In this document: positions 9,253 through 17,521 of the stretch, piece by piece | How positions within the stretch are numbered: position 1 is the stretch's first letter | Layout: each line of letters starts with the position of its first letter | Origin: an uncultured Collinsella sp. | GTDB taxonomy: Bacteria; Actinomycetota; Coriobacteriia; Coriobacteriales; Coriobacteriaceae | Direction: 5' to 3' | Assembly: GCA_902494605.1 (NCBI GenBank) | Contig: CABUUG010000010.1 | Location: 1-28,229 of the forward strand | Length of the DNA: 28,229 nucleotides | Program-made: the position numbers and the translations under genes | Notes under the pieces: model-generated | What the model saw: the letters and a program-made list of their open reading frames with translations, nothing else | Told to the model about the DNA's origin: nothing | The model's database searches: none

Positions 9253-9947
9253 AACGCGCCTTTATATCCGAGCTCGCTATCGTTCGCACGCTCGTCTCGA
9301 GCATCGCGAGCGTCGGCCTATTTATATTCGTCGTGCTGACCCTCGCCAACACGTCGGGCGGCGACTCTGGCATGAGTGCCGGCGCCTGCGCGGTCAGTGC
9401 CATGTCGCCCATCATGGTCATGAGCTCGCTGGCCGGCTTCGACAATCAAAACGGATGGGAGCGTTATCGGGCAACGCTGCCCTTCTCGCGCAAAGACATT
9501 ATTTGTGCCCGCTACCTGAGCGTTATTGTCTTCTCCGCCGTCATGGCATGTGCAGCTACGCTTTTGAGTATCGTCGCCATCCCGCTCTTCAACAGCGCGG
9601 GCATTCCTTCGACGGGACAGACGGTCTTTGAAATCGCAATAGCCTCAGCAGCATCAATGCTCATCTCCCTCATGATGGTGTTTTTGGCGCAGCCGCTGTT
9701 CTTTCGCTTTGGACACATGGAGGCGCTGCGCCTATCCGTTGGCCTGTTTGCCATGCTCGGATGCCTTGCCATGGCCACGCTGAGCTCCTCCAACCCCATC
9801 AGCAACTGGCTCATGTCGATTGCCGGAGCGAATCCCGATCCTGCCGTTCTGGGCTGTCTGTGTGCAGGCATCGCCGCACCTGCCCTCGTGCTATGTGCAA
9901 TCAGTTGCGCCATCAGCACCAAGGTTTATCGAGCACGCGACCTGTAA
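9249..9947 (+). CDS. ABC-2 type transporter permease
   Basis: A 232-residue protein with about six hydrophobic segments (approximately residues 10-30, 38-58, 85-112, 125-150, 160-180 and 200-225), typical of the small ABC-2 permeases that pair with YtrB/BcrA-type ATPases to export peptides, lipids or antibiotics. The ATG overlaps the ATPase stop as ATGA (9249-9252), so translation is coupled to the interrupted ATPase frame. The permease frame itself is intact. If the ATPase is truly truncated, this permease would lack its partner and receive little coupled translation. Confidence 0.88.
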   Translation: MKRAFISELAIVRTLVSSIASVGLFIFVVLTLANTSGGDSGMSAGACAVSAMSPIMVMSSLAGFDNQNGWERYRATLPFSRKDIICARYLSVIVFSAVMACAATLLSIVAIPLFNSAGIPSTGQTVFEIAIASAASMLISLMMVFLAQPLFFRFGHMEALRLSVGLFAMLGCLAMATLSSSNPISNWLMSIAGANPDPAVLGCLCAGIAAPALVLCAISCAISTKVYRARDL

Positions 9948-10157
9948 TCGACAGCTAAAGGACTTGGGCGGCACCCCACCTCATTTACTAGATAAGACGA
10001 AGCAGCAACAACGCCGCCGCCCTTCGAAGCATGCCGTTTAGATCTTGGAAACCAAAGAGAAGTCGACAGCATATCGACAATTCGAGCCTTAACCAAATGG
10101 TTCCCCGGAACATGACCCCCGTCTCGCCGCGGCCATATCAAACCTTCATGGAGGGGC

Positions 10158-10208
10158 GGTATCCTCATGTCCATAAAACTCGCAGGATAAACCCATTATC
10201 CAAGGAGG
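10158..10208 (+). promoter_or_regulatory. Leader with two mutually exclusive hairpins at the SD of the EamA gene (candidate)
   Basis: The segment GGATAA (10185-10190) can pair upstream with TATCC (10160-10164; extended by CT/AG and by GG/CC across a two-base bulge) or downstream with TTATCC (10196-10201), which abuts the SD AAGGAGG (10202-10208). The two stems cannot coexist, as in translational switches. No known riboswitch class is recognised. Confidence 0.35.
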
Positions 10209-10218
10209 CACCGCACCC

Positions 10219-11094
10219 GTGTCGTGGGTTGTCGCAGCATTTGCGTCAGCATTCTTTGCCGGCATCACATCCATCTTGGCCAAATGCGGCATCAAGCAGA
10301 CCGACTCCGATGTCGCGACGGCCATTCGCACCTGCGTGGTGCTCGTTTTCGCCTGGGCAATGGCGGGCATTTCTGGATCCATTGGAACCATTGGCAGCAT
10401 CGAACCCAGATCCTGGCTCTTTCTCGTCCTCTCGGGACTCGCTACCAGTGCTTCGTGGATCTGTTACTTTAAGGCGTTGAGCATCGGAAATGTCAATAAG
10501 GTCGTACCGGTCGACAAGATGAGCACCGTGCTCGCCGCGCTGGTCGCCATCGCGTTTTTTGACGAGACGAGCAACCTTGCGGTTAAGCTCGTGGGAACCG
10601 CTGTCATCACCCTCGGCACGTTTTTAATGATCGAGAAGAAGCAGTCCGCCGAACCCGAGCAGCAGCAAGACCGAACCTGGCTCGCTTACGCCCTCGGCGC
10701 CGCCGTGTTCGCGGCACTCACCTCCGTCCTCGCCAAGATCGGCATCGAAGGCGTCGGGTCAAACCTGGCCACGGCAATCCGCACCTGCGTGGTACTGGTT
10801 ATGGCATGGGCAATCGTGGCAGCCAAGGGAAAACTGGAGCAGGTCGCGCACGTTGACCGGCGCGAACTCACATTTCTCGCAACATCGGGCATCGCGACTG
10901 GAGCATCGTGGCTGCTCTATTACTATGCCATCGCTGCAGGCCAGGTGAGTGTCGTGGTGCAGATCGACAAACTATCGATTGTCGTATCGGTGCTATTTGC
11001 GCGCCTGGCATTCAACGAAAAACTCTCCCGCCGCAGCGCCATCGGTCTCGCCCTCATCGTACTGGGCACCGCCGCGCTTGCAATTTGGAAGTAG
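10219..11094 (+). CDS. EamA/DMT family transporter with internal duplication
   Basis: A 291-residue protein of ten predicted membrane segments made of two clearly homologous halves: residues about 16-50 and 165-200 both contain a TS(I/V)LAK segment followed by ATAIRTCVVLV and an AWA motif, and each half ends with a repeat around the VDKMS or IDKLS motif. This is the classical DMT duplication, unusually well conserved. Start is GTG at 10219, chosen because AAGGAGG (10202-10208) lies 10 nt upstream. Function is probable export or uptake of a small metabolite; substrate unknown. It stands alone between the ABC operon and a converging ClC gene, with a structured leader. Confidence 0.92.
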   Translation: MSWVVAAFASAFFAGITSILAKCGIKQTDSDVATAIRTCVVLVFAWAMAGISGSIGTIGSIEPRSWLFLVLSGLATSASWICYFKALSIGNVNKVVPVDKMSTVLAALVAIAFFDETSNLAVKLVGTAVITLGTFLMIEKKQSAEPEQQQDRTWLAYALGAAVFAALTSVLAKIGIEGVGSNLATAIRTCVVLVMAWAIVAAKGKLEQVAHVDRRELTFLATSGIATGASWLLYYYAIAAGQVSVVVQIDKLSIVVSVLFARLAFNEKLSRRSAIGLALIVLGTAALAIWK

Positions 11095-11188
11095 CGCCGA
11101 TACCGAACGAAATCCAGTCCACCCGCAAATCCGTGACACAGAGCCCGCACCGGACTTGAGATGTTTGTACTGACTGCGCGCCACCGTA

Positions 11189-12493
11189 CTACTTGCGTAG
11201 CGGCTTGGGCAGCGGAATGCCGGCGGCGATGGCTGCGGCGATGATCATACAGACGATGCCTTTGAGCGGGAAGCACATGAGCAACAGGCCCACGACCATA
11301 ACGGGTTGGCGCATGACGGCGCCCATCGTCGATGCCGTGCAGACGGCGACGCAAAAGACCGGATCGGCGCCGGTAAGGATGGCAAGGCCATAGCCCAGGC
11401 TTACGCCCGAGAAGATAACCGGGAAGAAGTGGCCACCGCGCCAACCCATATTGATGAGGGCGGGGGTCAGCATGGCCTTAACCAGACCGGTCAAAATAAG
11501 CACGCCGGCGGGAATGGTCAGATAGGTTTCCATGAGCACATCGGCCTGAGTCTCGCCGGCAAACATGGTGTAGGGCAGGACCGTGCCACAGATGGCGAGC
11601 GTCAGACCGGCTAGCATGGCCTTGACGACAGGACGCTCCCCTATTGCATGGGACAACGCCTCGCTTGCATGCTCGGAGACAAAGTACAGCCAACCGCATA
11701 CGGTGCCGACCAACGCCAGCGGAATGAGCCAGACAAGTTCCAGGCTGCCCACCTCGGCGGACTCGAACCTGGGCATGCCCATGCCGCCGCCCACAAGCTG
11801 GCCAAGCAGCAGGTAGGTACCCAGACCGCCGGCAATCGCAATGCCATAGATCACCGTCTTTTGCGCCTTGGGCAGCTTGATGGTGATCTCGTCGGACGCG
11901 GACTCATCGTGGGCGTCTTCGCCCTGGCCGTCAGCACTTCCGGCAAGCGGCGCCACAAAGCCAAAGACGGGCGCGGTAAAGAGCGCCGTCAGGGCAGCCT
12001 GGGTACCCAGCAGCGTGAGCTCCCTAAACTCGGCGCCAAAGCGACGCATGCGGTCGCCGGCCCAGCTGCACAGACCCGCGATAACGCCGGTCAGGCCGGC
12101 CTCCGGTCCAATACTTCCGCCAAACAGCAGCGGCAGCAATGCCGCGAGCGAAAGCTTGCCCAGGTTGTCGTACGGGTAGCGCCCGTCTTGCTTAACCTTA
12201 GCCATCACCTGGTTGAGGTCGTCGGTCTTGGTGCCTGTCATCTTTTCGTACAGACCGATTAACAGGCCGCCCAGCAGACAGACAAAAAACGGGTACGGCA
12301 AAAAGCCAAACGGGCCGCTGGCAAGCTCGGGCGAAGCGACGCCCAGCGCGTGCGGAATCTCGGTCCATAGATAGTCGATACCGTGCTCCATCGCAAAAAA
12401 GAACAGCCAGACCGCGGCACCTGCGAACGCACCGGTCACGGCAACGCTAAGTAAAAACAGCGCGCGGTTTTTGAGTTTGGCAAGGTTATCCAT
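11189..12493 (-). CDS. ClC-family ion channel/transporter, atypical (YfeO-like)
   Basis: A 434-residue ClC-fold membrane protein with about ten to twelve hydrophobic segments. The filter motif GxFxP is present as GHFFP (residues 354-358). The motif equivalent to GREGP reads GSIGP (126-130) followed by Glu131, so the gating glutamate position carries Ile and an acidic residue occurs two positions later. The first filter motif GSGIP is not recognisable. A hydrophilic acidic insertion rich in Asp/Glu lies near residues 185-205. GAGG precedes the ATG. Family assignment is solid; whether it conducts chloride, fluoride or something else, and by channel or antiport, cannot be told. E. coli YfeO is the closest type I recall. 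Confidence 0.85.
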   Translation of the reverse strand: MDNLAKLKNRALFLLSVAVTGAFAGAAVWLFFFAMEHGIDYLWTEIPHALGVASPELASGPFGFLPYPFFVCLLGGLLIGLYEKMTGTKTDDLNQVMAKVKQDGRYPYDNLGKLSLAALLPLLFGGSIGPEAGLTGVIAGLCSWAGDRMRRFGAEFRELTLLGTQAALTALFTAPVFGFVAPLAGSADGQGEDAHDESASDEITIKLPKAQKTVIYGIAIAGGLGTYLLLGQLVGGGMGMPRFESAEVGSLELVWLIPLALVGTVCGWLYFVSEHASEALSHAIGERPVVKAMLAGLTLAICGTVLPYTMFAGETQADVLMETYLTIPAGVLILTGLVKAMLTPALINMGWRGGHFFPVIFSGVSLGYGLAILTGADPVFCVAVCTASTMGAVMRQPVMVVGLLLMCFPLKGIVCMIIAAAIAAGIPLPKPLRK

Positions 12494-12618
12494 CGGGTCC
12501 TCCCGCGGTCAAAGTCGACATAGTTACGTTTTATTGTAGAGCGAGCGTTGCCCGAACGAGCCAACCGTCTGCGCCGCGAACGGCACCATTGGGAGCTATA
12601 GTGGGGCAAGCTCAAGAC

Positions 12619-13152
12619 TTATCCGTTGATAATCGAGGCAATCTCGCGCAAATCGTCGGCAAAGTAGATGCCTTGCTGGCGCCTCGGGCTCGAAAGCCCC
12701 TTATCAATCATGTGCCCGAGCAGCGCCTTAAGGTCGTTGTAGTAACCGTCCAGGTTATACAGGATGCACGGCGCACTCAGGTGCCCCAACGACACCGCGG
12801 ACATGACCTCGGCAATCTCCTCGAGCGTGCCCGTCCCGCCGGGAAAGGCAATGAACGCATCGCCGAGCTCAATCATCTTGGCCTTGCGCTCCGCCATATC
12901 GCTCGTCACGATGAGGTCATCGATACCGTCATGTTGAAACTCGGCCTCGATAAAAAAGCTCGGCTCAACACCCGTCACGTGTCCACCCGCCTCGAGTACG
13001 CTATCGGCGAGCGCACCCATCAGGCCCGATTTGGACCCACCATATACCAGCGCGTGCCCGTTGGCGCCAATCCAGTTGCCCAGCTCTTGCACCGCGGGCA
13101 GAAACGCCGGGTCATTGCCGGCACTGGCACCCAGATACACGGTGATATGCAT
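12619..13152 (-). CDS. LOG family protein (TIGR00730-type Rossmann fold)
   Basis: A 177-residue protein with the LOG signature PGGTGTLEE (residues 104-112) and the upstream phosphate-binding segment YGGSKSGLMG (37-46). Such proteins hydrolyse nucleoside 5'-monophosphates to free base and ribose 5-phosphate; the plant and actinobacterial members activate cytokinins, but in most bacteria the physiological substrate is unknown. Length is normal. A G-rich SD (GGGGGA) precedes the ATG. It is followed downstream on the same strand, 125 nt away, by nothing but the ClC leader, and preceded by the K+ channel gene ending 35 nt upstream, so it may share a transcript with the channel. Confidence 0.93.
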   Translation of the reverse strand: MHITVYLGASAGNDPAFLPAVQELGNWIGANGHALVYGGSKSGLMGALADSVLEAGGHVTGVEPSFFIEAEFQHDGIDDLIVTSDMAERKAKMIELGDAFIAFPGGTGTLEEIAEVMSAVSLGHLSAPCILYNLDGYYNDLKALLGHMIDKGLSSPRRQQGIYFADDLREIASIING

Positions 13153-13187
13153 ATTCAGTCCCCCTGTTGTGGCGCGCGACGTTCGTC

Positions 13188-13613
13188 TTAGCGCTGGCGT
13201 CGACGATACTCGCGCACGCGACGCGAAAGATCGGCAAGCTCGTCGCGATCGAGCTCTTCCAAATGCTCCAGATCATCCATAAAGCGTGCCATGGTGTCCT
13301 TTTGACGCATCTTGATAAGCGTATTGCAGTAGTTCACCGCCACGCCCGTGAGCATGGCGATGTAGAAGATGCTGATGACGCTCAGAATGACGGTAATGGC
13401 GCGGGCAACCGGCGTCTCGGCCGGAATGTCACCAAAGCCGATGGTCGAGACCGTCTCAAAGCTAAACCACAGGCCATCGCCAAACGTGAGGGTCGTGGGC
13501 TCGGACAGCCAAACGGCCGTCGAGCACAGCAGATAGAAGACGAGGAACAGCTCCGTAATGCGCACAAAGCCCGCCTGGCGCAAAACGTCAGCAAGCGTCC
13601 TGAGCTTTTTCAT
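13188..13613 (-). CDS. Two-TM potassium channel family protein
   Basis: A 141-residue minimal ion channel: TM1 at about residues 21-37, a pore helix, selectivity filter TIGFGD (57-62), TM2 at about 70-96, and a charged cytoplasmic helical tail (about 100-141). The TxGFGD filter is diagnostic for K+ channels. The open frame continues upstream to 13676, but the ATG at 13613 has GGAAAGGG just upstream and removes a non-conserved 21-residue extension. No RCK/TrkA-N domain is fused, so gating is unknown. The LOG gene follows 35 nt downstream on the same strand. Confidence 0.92.
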   Translation of the reverse strand: MKKLRTLADVLRQAGFVRITELFLVFYLLCSTAVWLSEPTTLTFGDGLWFSFETVSTIGFGDIPAETPVARAITVILSVISIFYIAMLTGVAVNYCNTLIKMRQKDTMARFMDDLEHLEELDRDELADLSRRVREYRRRQR

Positions 13614-13799
13614 CGCGACCCTTTCCACGGACAACCAATCATGTTCGCTCGGTATTGTCCCACGCCTCCCCCGCAAACGGAACTAGTCATCAAGAACGCT
13701 TCTAAACGACGGGTTGTGAGGAACAATCCTCCCACGACAAACAAGAGCACGTTTCAATCTGCGGAAAACGGGGCGTTCCCGTCGGCCTCGCAGCCTGAA

Positions 13800-13816
13800 C
13801 TAGTATCTTGATATAG
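13800..13816. promoter_or_regulatory. 17-bp near-palindrome upstream of the flavoprotein gene
   Basis: CTAGTATCTTGATATAG is a dyad with one mismatched pair, 52 nt before the ATG at 13869 and overlapping the TATAGA-like -10 at its right end. It is a plausible operator/promoter in the region divergent from the K+ channel gene. Regulator unknown. Confidence 0.35.
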
Positions 13817-13868
13817 ACACACCGCCCACCGTCGTGCACGCAGCACGCGGAAAGAAAGGAAGTCCACG

Positions 13869-14348
13869 ATGTTTAGACCTCTTCGCAGAAAGAAGCGTGC
13901 TATCACCGATCAAGAGGCACGAGAGCTGCTCGTCAATTGCAAGCGCGGCGTTTTTGCCGTCAACGGAGACGACGGCTATCCTTACGCCATTCCCGTTAAC
14001 TACTACTTTGACCCCGAGCACGACAAAATTTACTTTCATGGAGCCAAGGCAGGGCATAAGGTCGATGCGCTCAAACGCAGCGACAAAGTCTGCTTTACCG
14101 TCTATGGCAACGATTGGTACAAAGACGACGACTGGGCACCCTATGTTCAGAGCACCGTGGTTTTTGGCCGCTGCCGCCTCGTGAACGATGATCCGGCGTT
14201 TGTCGAAGACAAAGTCCGACAGTTTGCCCTCAAGTACTATCCTTCTGCCGAAGAGGTCGAAGAGGAAATCAAGCAAAGTATCAGAGGCGTCCAACTGTAT
14301 GAGATTACGATTGAGCACCTTTGCGGCAAACAAATTCAAGAAAAGTAG
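13869..14348 (+). CDS. Pyridoxamine 5'-phosphate oxidase-like flavin-binding protein (NimA-like)
   Basis: A 159-residue split-barrel flavoprotein. Residues 10-90 show the typical pattern of this subfamily: the segment LLVNCKRGVFAVNGDDGYPY, then the IPVNYYFD strand and the IYFHGAKAGHKVDAL helix that contacts FMN. Relatives include nitroimidazole reductases (Nim) and other FMN/F420/heme split-barrel proteins; the His in HGAKAGHK corresponds to a region important in Nim proteins. Actual reaction is unknown. AAAGGAAG lies upstream of the ATG. It is a single gene converging on malY, with a palindromic promoter region. Confidence 0.88.
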   Translation: MFRPLRRKKRAITDQEARELLVNCKRGVFAVNGDDGYPYAIPVNYYFDPEHDKIYFHGAKAGHKVDALKRSDKVCFTVYGNDWYKDDDWAPYVQSTVVFGRCRLVNDDPAFVEDKVRQFALKYYPSAEEVEEEIKQSIRGVQLYEITIEHLCGKQIQEK

Positions 14349-14444
14349 CAGACGTGGAAAACGCGCTCGCAAGCCTCTGCGCTCTATGCGTCCACGCACA
14401 TTGACGACATGGGCGCAAGCCACAGTACCCGAATCGTGCGCCCC

Positions 14445-15656
14445 CTATACCCTAAAAACGTAGCGGTACAGGCGGTCGCACGCCTCTCTCACGCGCGAAA
14501 GCGGCAGCGCCAGATTCACGCGAATGTGGCAGGGTCCGTGGAACGGGCGGCCGTCCTGATACCCCACGCCCACGCGCGCTCCCTCGTCGAGCAGCCACTG
14601 AATATCGCGGCCATGCTCGCGACACCACTCGGTGCAGTCCAGAAACACCATGTACGTGCCCTGCGGACGCGAAAACGCGACGCCCTTCCAATGTTTTTCT
14701 GCATACGCGCAGAAGTACTCGATATTGCCGGCAAGCACCTGGTTGAGCTCGTCCACCCACTCGTAGCCTTGCGGCTGGTAGGCACCGATAAGCGCATGCA
14801 TGGAGAGGACGTTCATCTCGTTGTAGTGAGTCTTGTTGGACACGGCGCACACGCGGTCGCGCAGTGTCTCGTTATAGATGATGTGGTAGCTGCCAACCAG
14901 GCCCGCCAGGTTGAACGTCTTGCTGGGCGCGTAGAGGGCAACCGTGCGCATGCGGGCATCCTCGCTCACCGACTGCGTCGGGATATGCTTGTGACCCGGC
15001 AGGATGATATCGGACCAAATCTCGTCCGAGATCACCACGCAATCGTGCTGGCGATAGATGTCCATGGCGCGCTCGATCTCGTCACGCTCCCATACGCGGC
15101 CGCAGGGATTGTGCGGCGAGCAGAACACCGCGGCATGAATGTGGTTTTGGGCGAGCTTGTGCTCCATGTCCTCAAAGTCCATGCGCCACACGCCCTGGCC
15201 GTCGAGCTTAAGCGGGCTGTGGACAATGCGGTAGCCCGCGGCCTCAATGGACTTGGTAAAGCCGATGTAGGTGGGGCTATGGACCAGCACCGCATCGCCC
15301 GGCTGGACATATGCGCGCAACGTCGACACGACACCGCCCAGCACGCCGTTTTCGTAGCCGATATGTTCAGGCGCCAGGTCCTCGACACCATTGCGGCGGC
15401 TCTGCCATTCGATGATGCGGTCGAAGTACTCGGGACGCGGATTGAAATAGCCAAACATGGGGTGCTGGGCGCGTTGAATGATGTAATCCTGGACCGTGGG
15501 CACCGTGGCAAAGTTCATATCCGCCACCCACATGGGGATGCGGTCGAAGCCCTCGTCGGGTGCGTTTGGAGCCATGCCGGGGATCTCACCCCAAGAATCA
15601 ACGGCGATGGAGTCCATGCCGTGGCGGTCGATAAGCGAGCTAAAGTCGTATTTCAT
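14445..15656 (-). CDS. MalY/PatB family PLP-dependent C-S beta-lyase (aminotransferase class I/II fold)
   Basis: A 403-residue fold-type I PLP enzyme. The N-terminal WVADMNFA motif and size are characteristic of the MalY/PatB group. The PLP site is intact: Asn183-Pro184 in CSPHNPCGR, Asp211 in SDEIWSD and the Schiff-base Lys246 in APSKTFNLAGL. The group splits cystathionine or cysteine S-conjugates into a thiol, pyruvate and ammonia. In gut bacteria such lyases release thiols and H2S. A GGGAG SD precedes the ATG. It lies 107 nt downstream of trmO on the same strand, so co-transcription is possible though not required. Confidence 0.93.
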   Translation of the reverse strand: MKYDFSSLIDRHGMDSIAVDSWGEIPGMAPNAPDEGFDRIPMWVADMNFATVPTVQDYIIQRAQHPMFGYFNPRPEYFDRIIEWQSRRNGVEDLAPEHIGYENGVLGGVVSTLRAYVQPGDAVLVHSPTYIGFTKSIEAAGYRIVHSPLKLDGQGVWRMDFEDMEHKLAQNHIHAAVFCSPHNPCGRVWERDEIERAMDIYRQHDCVVISDEIWSDIILPGHKHIPTQSVSEDARMRTVALYAPSKTFNLAGLVGSYHIIYNETLRDRVCAVSNKTHYNEMNVLSMHALIGAYQPQGYEWVDELNQVLAGNIEYFCAYAEKHWKGVAFSRPQGTYMVFLDCTEWCREHGRDIQWLLDEGARVGVGYQDGRPFHGPCHIRVNLALPLSRVREACDRLYRYVFRV

Positions 15657-15763
15657 GCTGAGCTCCCGTGCAAAGTGGATTGTTTTGGTAGGCGTTATTG
15701 TCCACCAGCGTGGGCGGTTTTGGCATGGGGTTTGGCGTTGTTTTGACGGATACGGACGGATGG

Positions 15764-16510
15764 TTAGTCTTGCGCGTCGTTGACGGCGACTACGGTTAGC
15801 TGGGTTTCGTCGACCGTAAACGATATGTCGAGCCCGGCGTAAGCCAAGTGGTAAATGCGGTTTGGCTCGTGCTTGCTGCCCGCACGGCGCGGGTCTTGGC
15901 GTAGGACCTCGACCAGGCCGGGGAGCTTTGTGGGCGGGACCATATCCTGCAGCGCTTGAGGAAACTCAACATCGAGCTCTTGCCACGGCGCGTCTTCAAT
16001 CCAGCCGCCCGTTGCATCCGGGTGACAGTCCGCAAACGGAATGTAGGGCTTAATGTCGTAGATGGGCGTGCCGTCGCGCAGATCGGTCCCCAGCACATGG
16101 ATGATGGGGCCGTCGTCGGTAAGCTCCACGCGGTCGAGCTTAACGCAGGTGAGACCGATAGGATTAGGGCGAAACGGACTGCGTGTGGCAAATACGCCCA
16201 CGCGCTCGGCTCCACCCAGGCGCGGCGGGCGTACGGTTTTCGACCACTTGGCATTGGGGCCGGACCTGTCCTGCGTCTTGGCATCGGCAGCTATGTCCTT
16301 AGCTGTGCCGCCGGGCGTGCCGTTTTCGAAGCGCCAGAGCAGCCATAGGTGAGAGAAGGAGTCCAGACCCTCAACCGCCGCATTGGAAGCAAATTCCGGC
16401 TCAAATACGATGCGTCCCTGCAGATGGGGCGCCAAAAAGCTGTTGCGCGGGATGCCGAACTTCTGCGGCAGATCGGTATGTATGTGTGCAATAGGTTCCA
16501 TGCCGGTCAT
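15764..16510 (-). CDS. trmO: tRNA (N6-threonylcarbamoyladenosine37-N6)-methyltransferase TrmO
   Basis: A 248-residue TsaA/TrmO family protein that methylates t6A37 of tRNAs using SAM. Diagnostic motifs: IAHIHTDLPQKFGIPRN at the N-terminus, FSHLWLLWRF (about residues 52-61), and RSPFRPNPIGLT (about 117-128), followed by the DIKPYIPFAD segment and a C-terminal domain. The open frame extends upstream to 17362 over the XRE-TipAS gene, which is an antisense artefact. ATG at 16510 or at 16501 are both possible; neither has a good SD, and the conserved family N-terminus starts just after. It is divergent from the XRE-TipAS regulator. Confidence 0.93.
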   Translation of the reverse strand: MTGMEPIAHIHTDLPQKFGIPRNSFLAPHLQGRIVFEPEFASNAAVEGLDSFSHLWLLWRFENGTPGGTAKDIAADAKTQDRSGPNAKWSKTVRPPRLGGAERVGVFATRSPFRPNPIGLTCVKLDRVELTDDGPIIHVLGTDLRDGTPIYDIKPYIPFADCHPDATGGWIEDAPWQELDVEFPQALQDMVPPTKLPGLVEVLRQDPRRAGSKHEPNRIYHLAYAGLDISFTVDETQLTVVAVNDAQD

Positions 16511-16568
16511 TGTACGGCATGGAGGTGTGGGGCGTTGCGCGCAATTCTTCGCCGCGGTCCTCCGTCGT

Positions 16569-16583
16569 GCAACCAACGGTTGC
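16569..16583. promoter_or_regulatory. Dyad GCAACC-N3-GGTTGC upstream of the XRE-TipAS gene
   Basis: A perfect 6-bp inverted repeat with a 3-nt centre lies 59 nt before the ATG of the XRE-type regulator, in the 132-bp region divergent from trmO. XRE proteins often bind such sites for autoregulation. No footprint-type evidence is available from sequence. Confidence 0.35.
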
Positions 16584-16642
16584 TTGGAAGGATGCCTACC
16601 GCCGCGTATGCTTAAGCCATCAACCAGCAGAAAGGAACCACT

Positions 16643-17470
16643 ATGGCCTTTGCAGAAAAGCTCATCGCTGTCCGTCGCGCCCATCGCCTTACCCAAGAGC
16701 AGCTCGCCGCCAAGCTCTTCGTCACACGCCAAGCCGTCAGCCGTTGGGAGCGCGGCGAAGTCACCCCGGGTATCGACATGATGAAGCTCATCGCCGCCGT
16801 AACCGGCGAGCCACTGTCTCATCTGCTCGAAATGCCCGAGCACTATTGCCAGAGCTGCGGCATGATACTCACGCCCAACGACTGCGGCACCGATGCTGCG
16901 GGCACCGCGACCAATCATTACTGCAAGTGGTGCTACGACCACGGCAAGTACACCTACGACACCACCATGGAGGCAATGATCGAGGATTGTGCCCCGCGGC
17001 TGGCGCAAAACACTGGCATGTCGCTCGACGAAGCCGTCTCGCTCATGGGCGCCGTGCTGCCGCAACTGGAGCGCTGGCGCACCGTGCAGGAAAACGAGGA
17101 GCGCTACGGCGCCGAGGCCCGGGCGCGCTATGGCGATGAAGCCGTCGATGCGGCAAACGAAACGCTGCTGGACATGGACCCCGAGACATGGAACGACATG
17201 AAGGAACTTGAACGCGCTGTTCTGGGCCAGCTTTCGATTGCCATGGGCATTGGCGACCCAGAGAGCAACGAGGTTCGCAAGCTCGTCGCGATGCATCGTC
17301 GCTGGATTGCTCTCAACTGGGGATGCGAGCCCCAGAACGAAGCATACCTGGGCCTCGCCCACGGCTATCTTGCCGACCCGCGCTTTGTTGACTACTACGA
17401 CAAGCCCTGCGGCACCGGAGCCACGGCGTTTCTGGTACAGGCCATCGAGTCGTCACTGGCCCGCGCATAG
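16643..17470 (+). CDS. XRE-family HTH / zinc ribbon / TipAS-domain fusion regulator
   Basis: A 275-residue protein of three parts. Residues 4-62 are an XRE/HTH_3 DNA-binding domain (RLTQEQLAAKLFVTRQAVSRWERG). Residues 68-103 form a putative zinc ribbon with Cys69, Cys72, Cys81, Cys94 and Cys97 and the YCKWCYDHGKYTY signature. Residues about 145-272 resemble the TipAS antibiotic-recognition domain (LVAMHRRWI, YLGLAHGYLADPRF, YYDK, AFLVQAIES). In the classical TipA protein the TipAS domain follows a MerR domain and captures thiopeptides. Here an XRE domain replaces MerR, suggesting a ligand-responsive regulator with different DNA recognition. AAAGGAA precedes the ATG. Ligand and targets unknown; the downstream glutaredoxin is 51 nt away. 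Confidence 0.87.
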   Translation: MAFAEKLIAVRRAHRLTQEQLAAKLFVTRQAVSRWERGEVTPGIDMMKLIAAVTGEPLSHLLEMPEHYCQSCGMILTPNDCGTDAAGTATNHYCKWCYDHGKYTYDTTMEAMIEDCAPRLAQNTGMSLDEAVSLMGAVLPQLERWRTVQENEERYGAEARARYGDEAVDAANETLLDMDPETWNDMKELERAVLGQLSIAMGIGDPESNEVRKLVAMHRRWIALNWGCEPQNEAYLGLAHGYLADPRFVDYYDKPCGTGATAFLVQAIESSLARA

Positions 17471-17521
17471 ACCGCGGCGGCTTTGGGTATTTCAATCAAA
17501 ACCTCAACCGATTGGAGACCT

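Noticed and set aside
9967..10020. GGCGGC/GCCGCC pairing after the permease gene as a terminator
   Set aside because: The loop is about 40 nt and no U tract follows, so it is not convincing.
16511..17362. N-terminal extension of the trmO frame
   Set aside because: The extension is antisense to the well-supported XRE-TipAS gene, and the TrmO family N-terminus begins right at 16510/16501.
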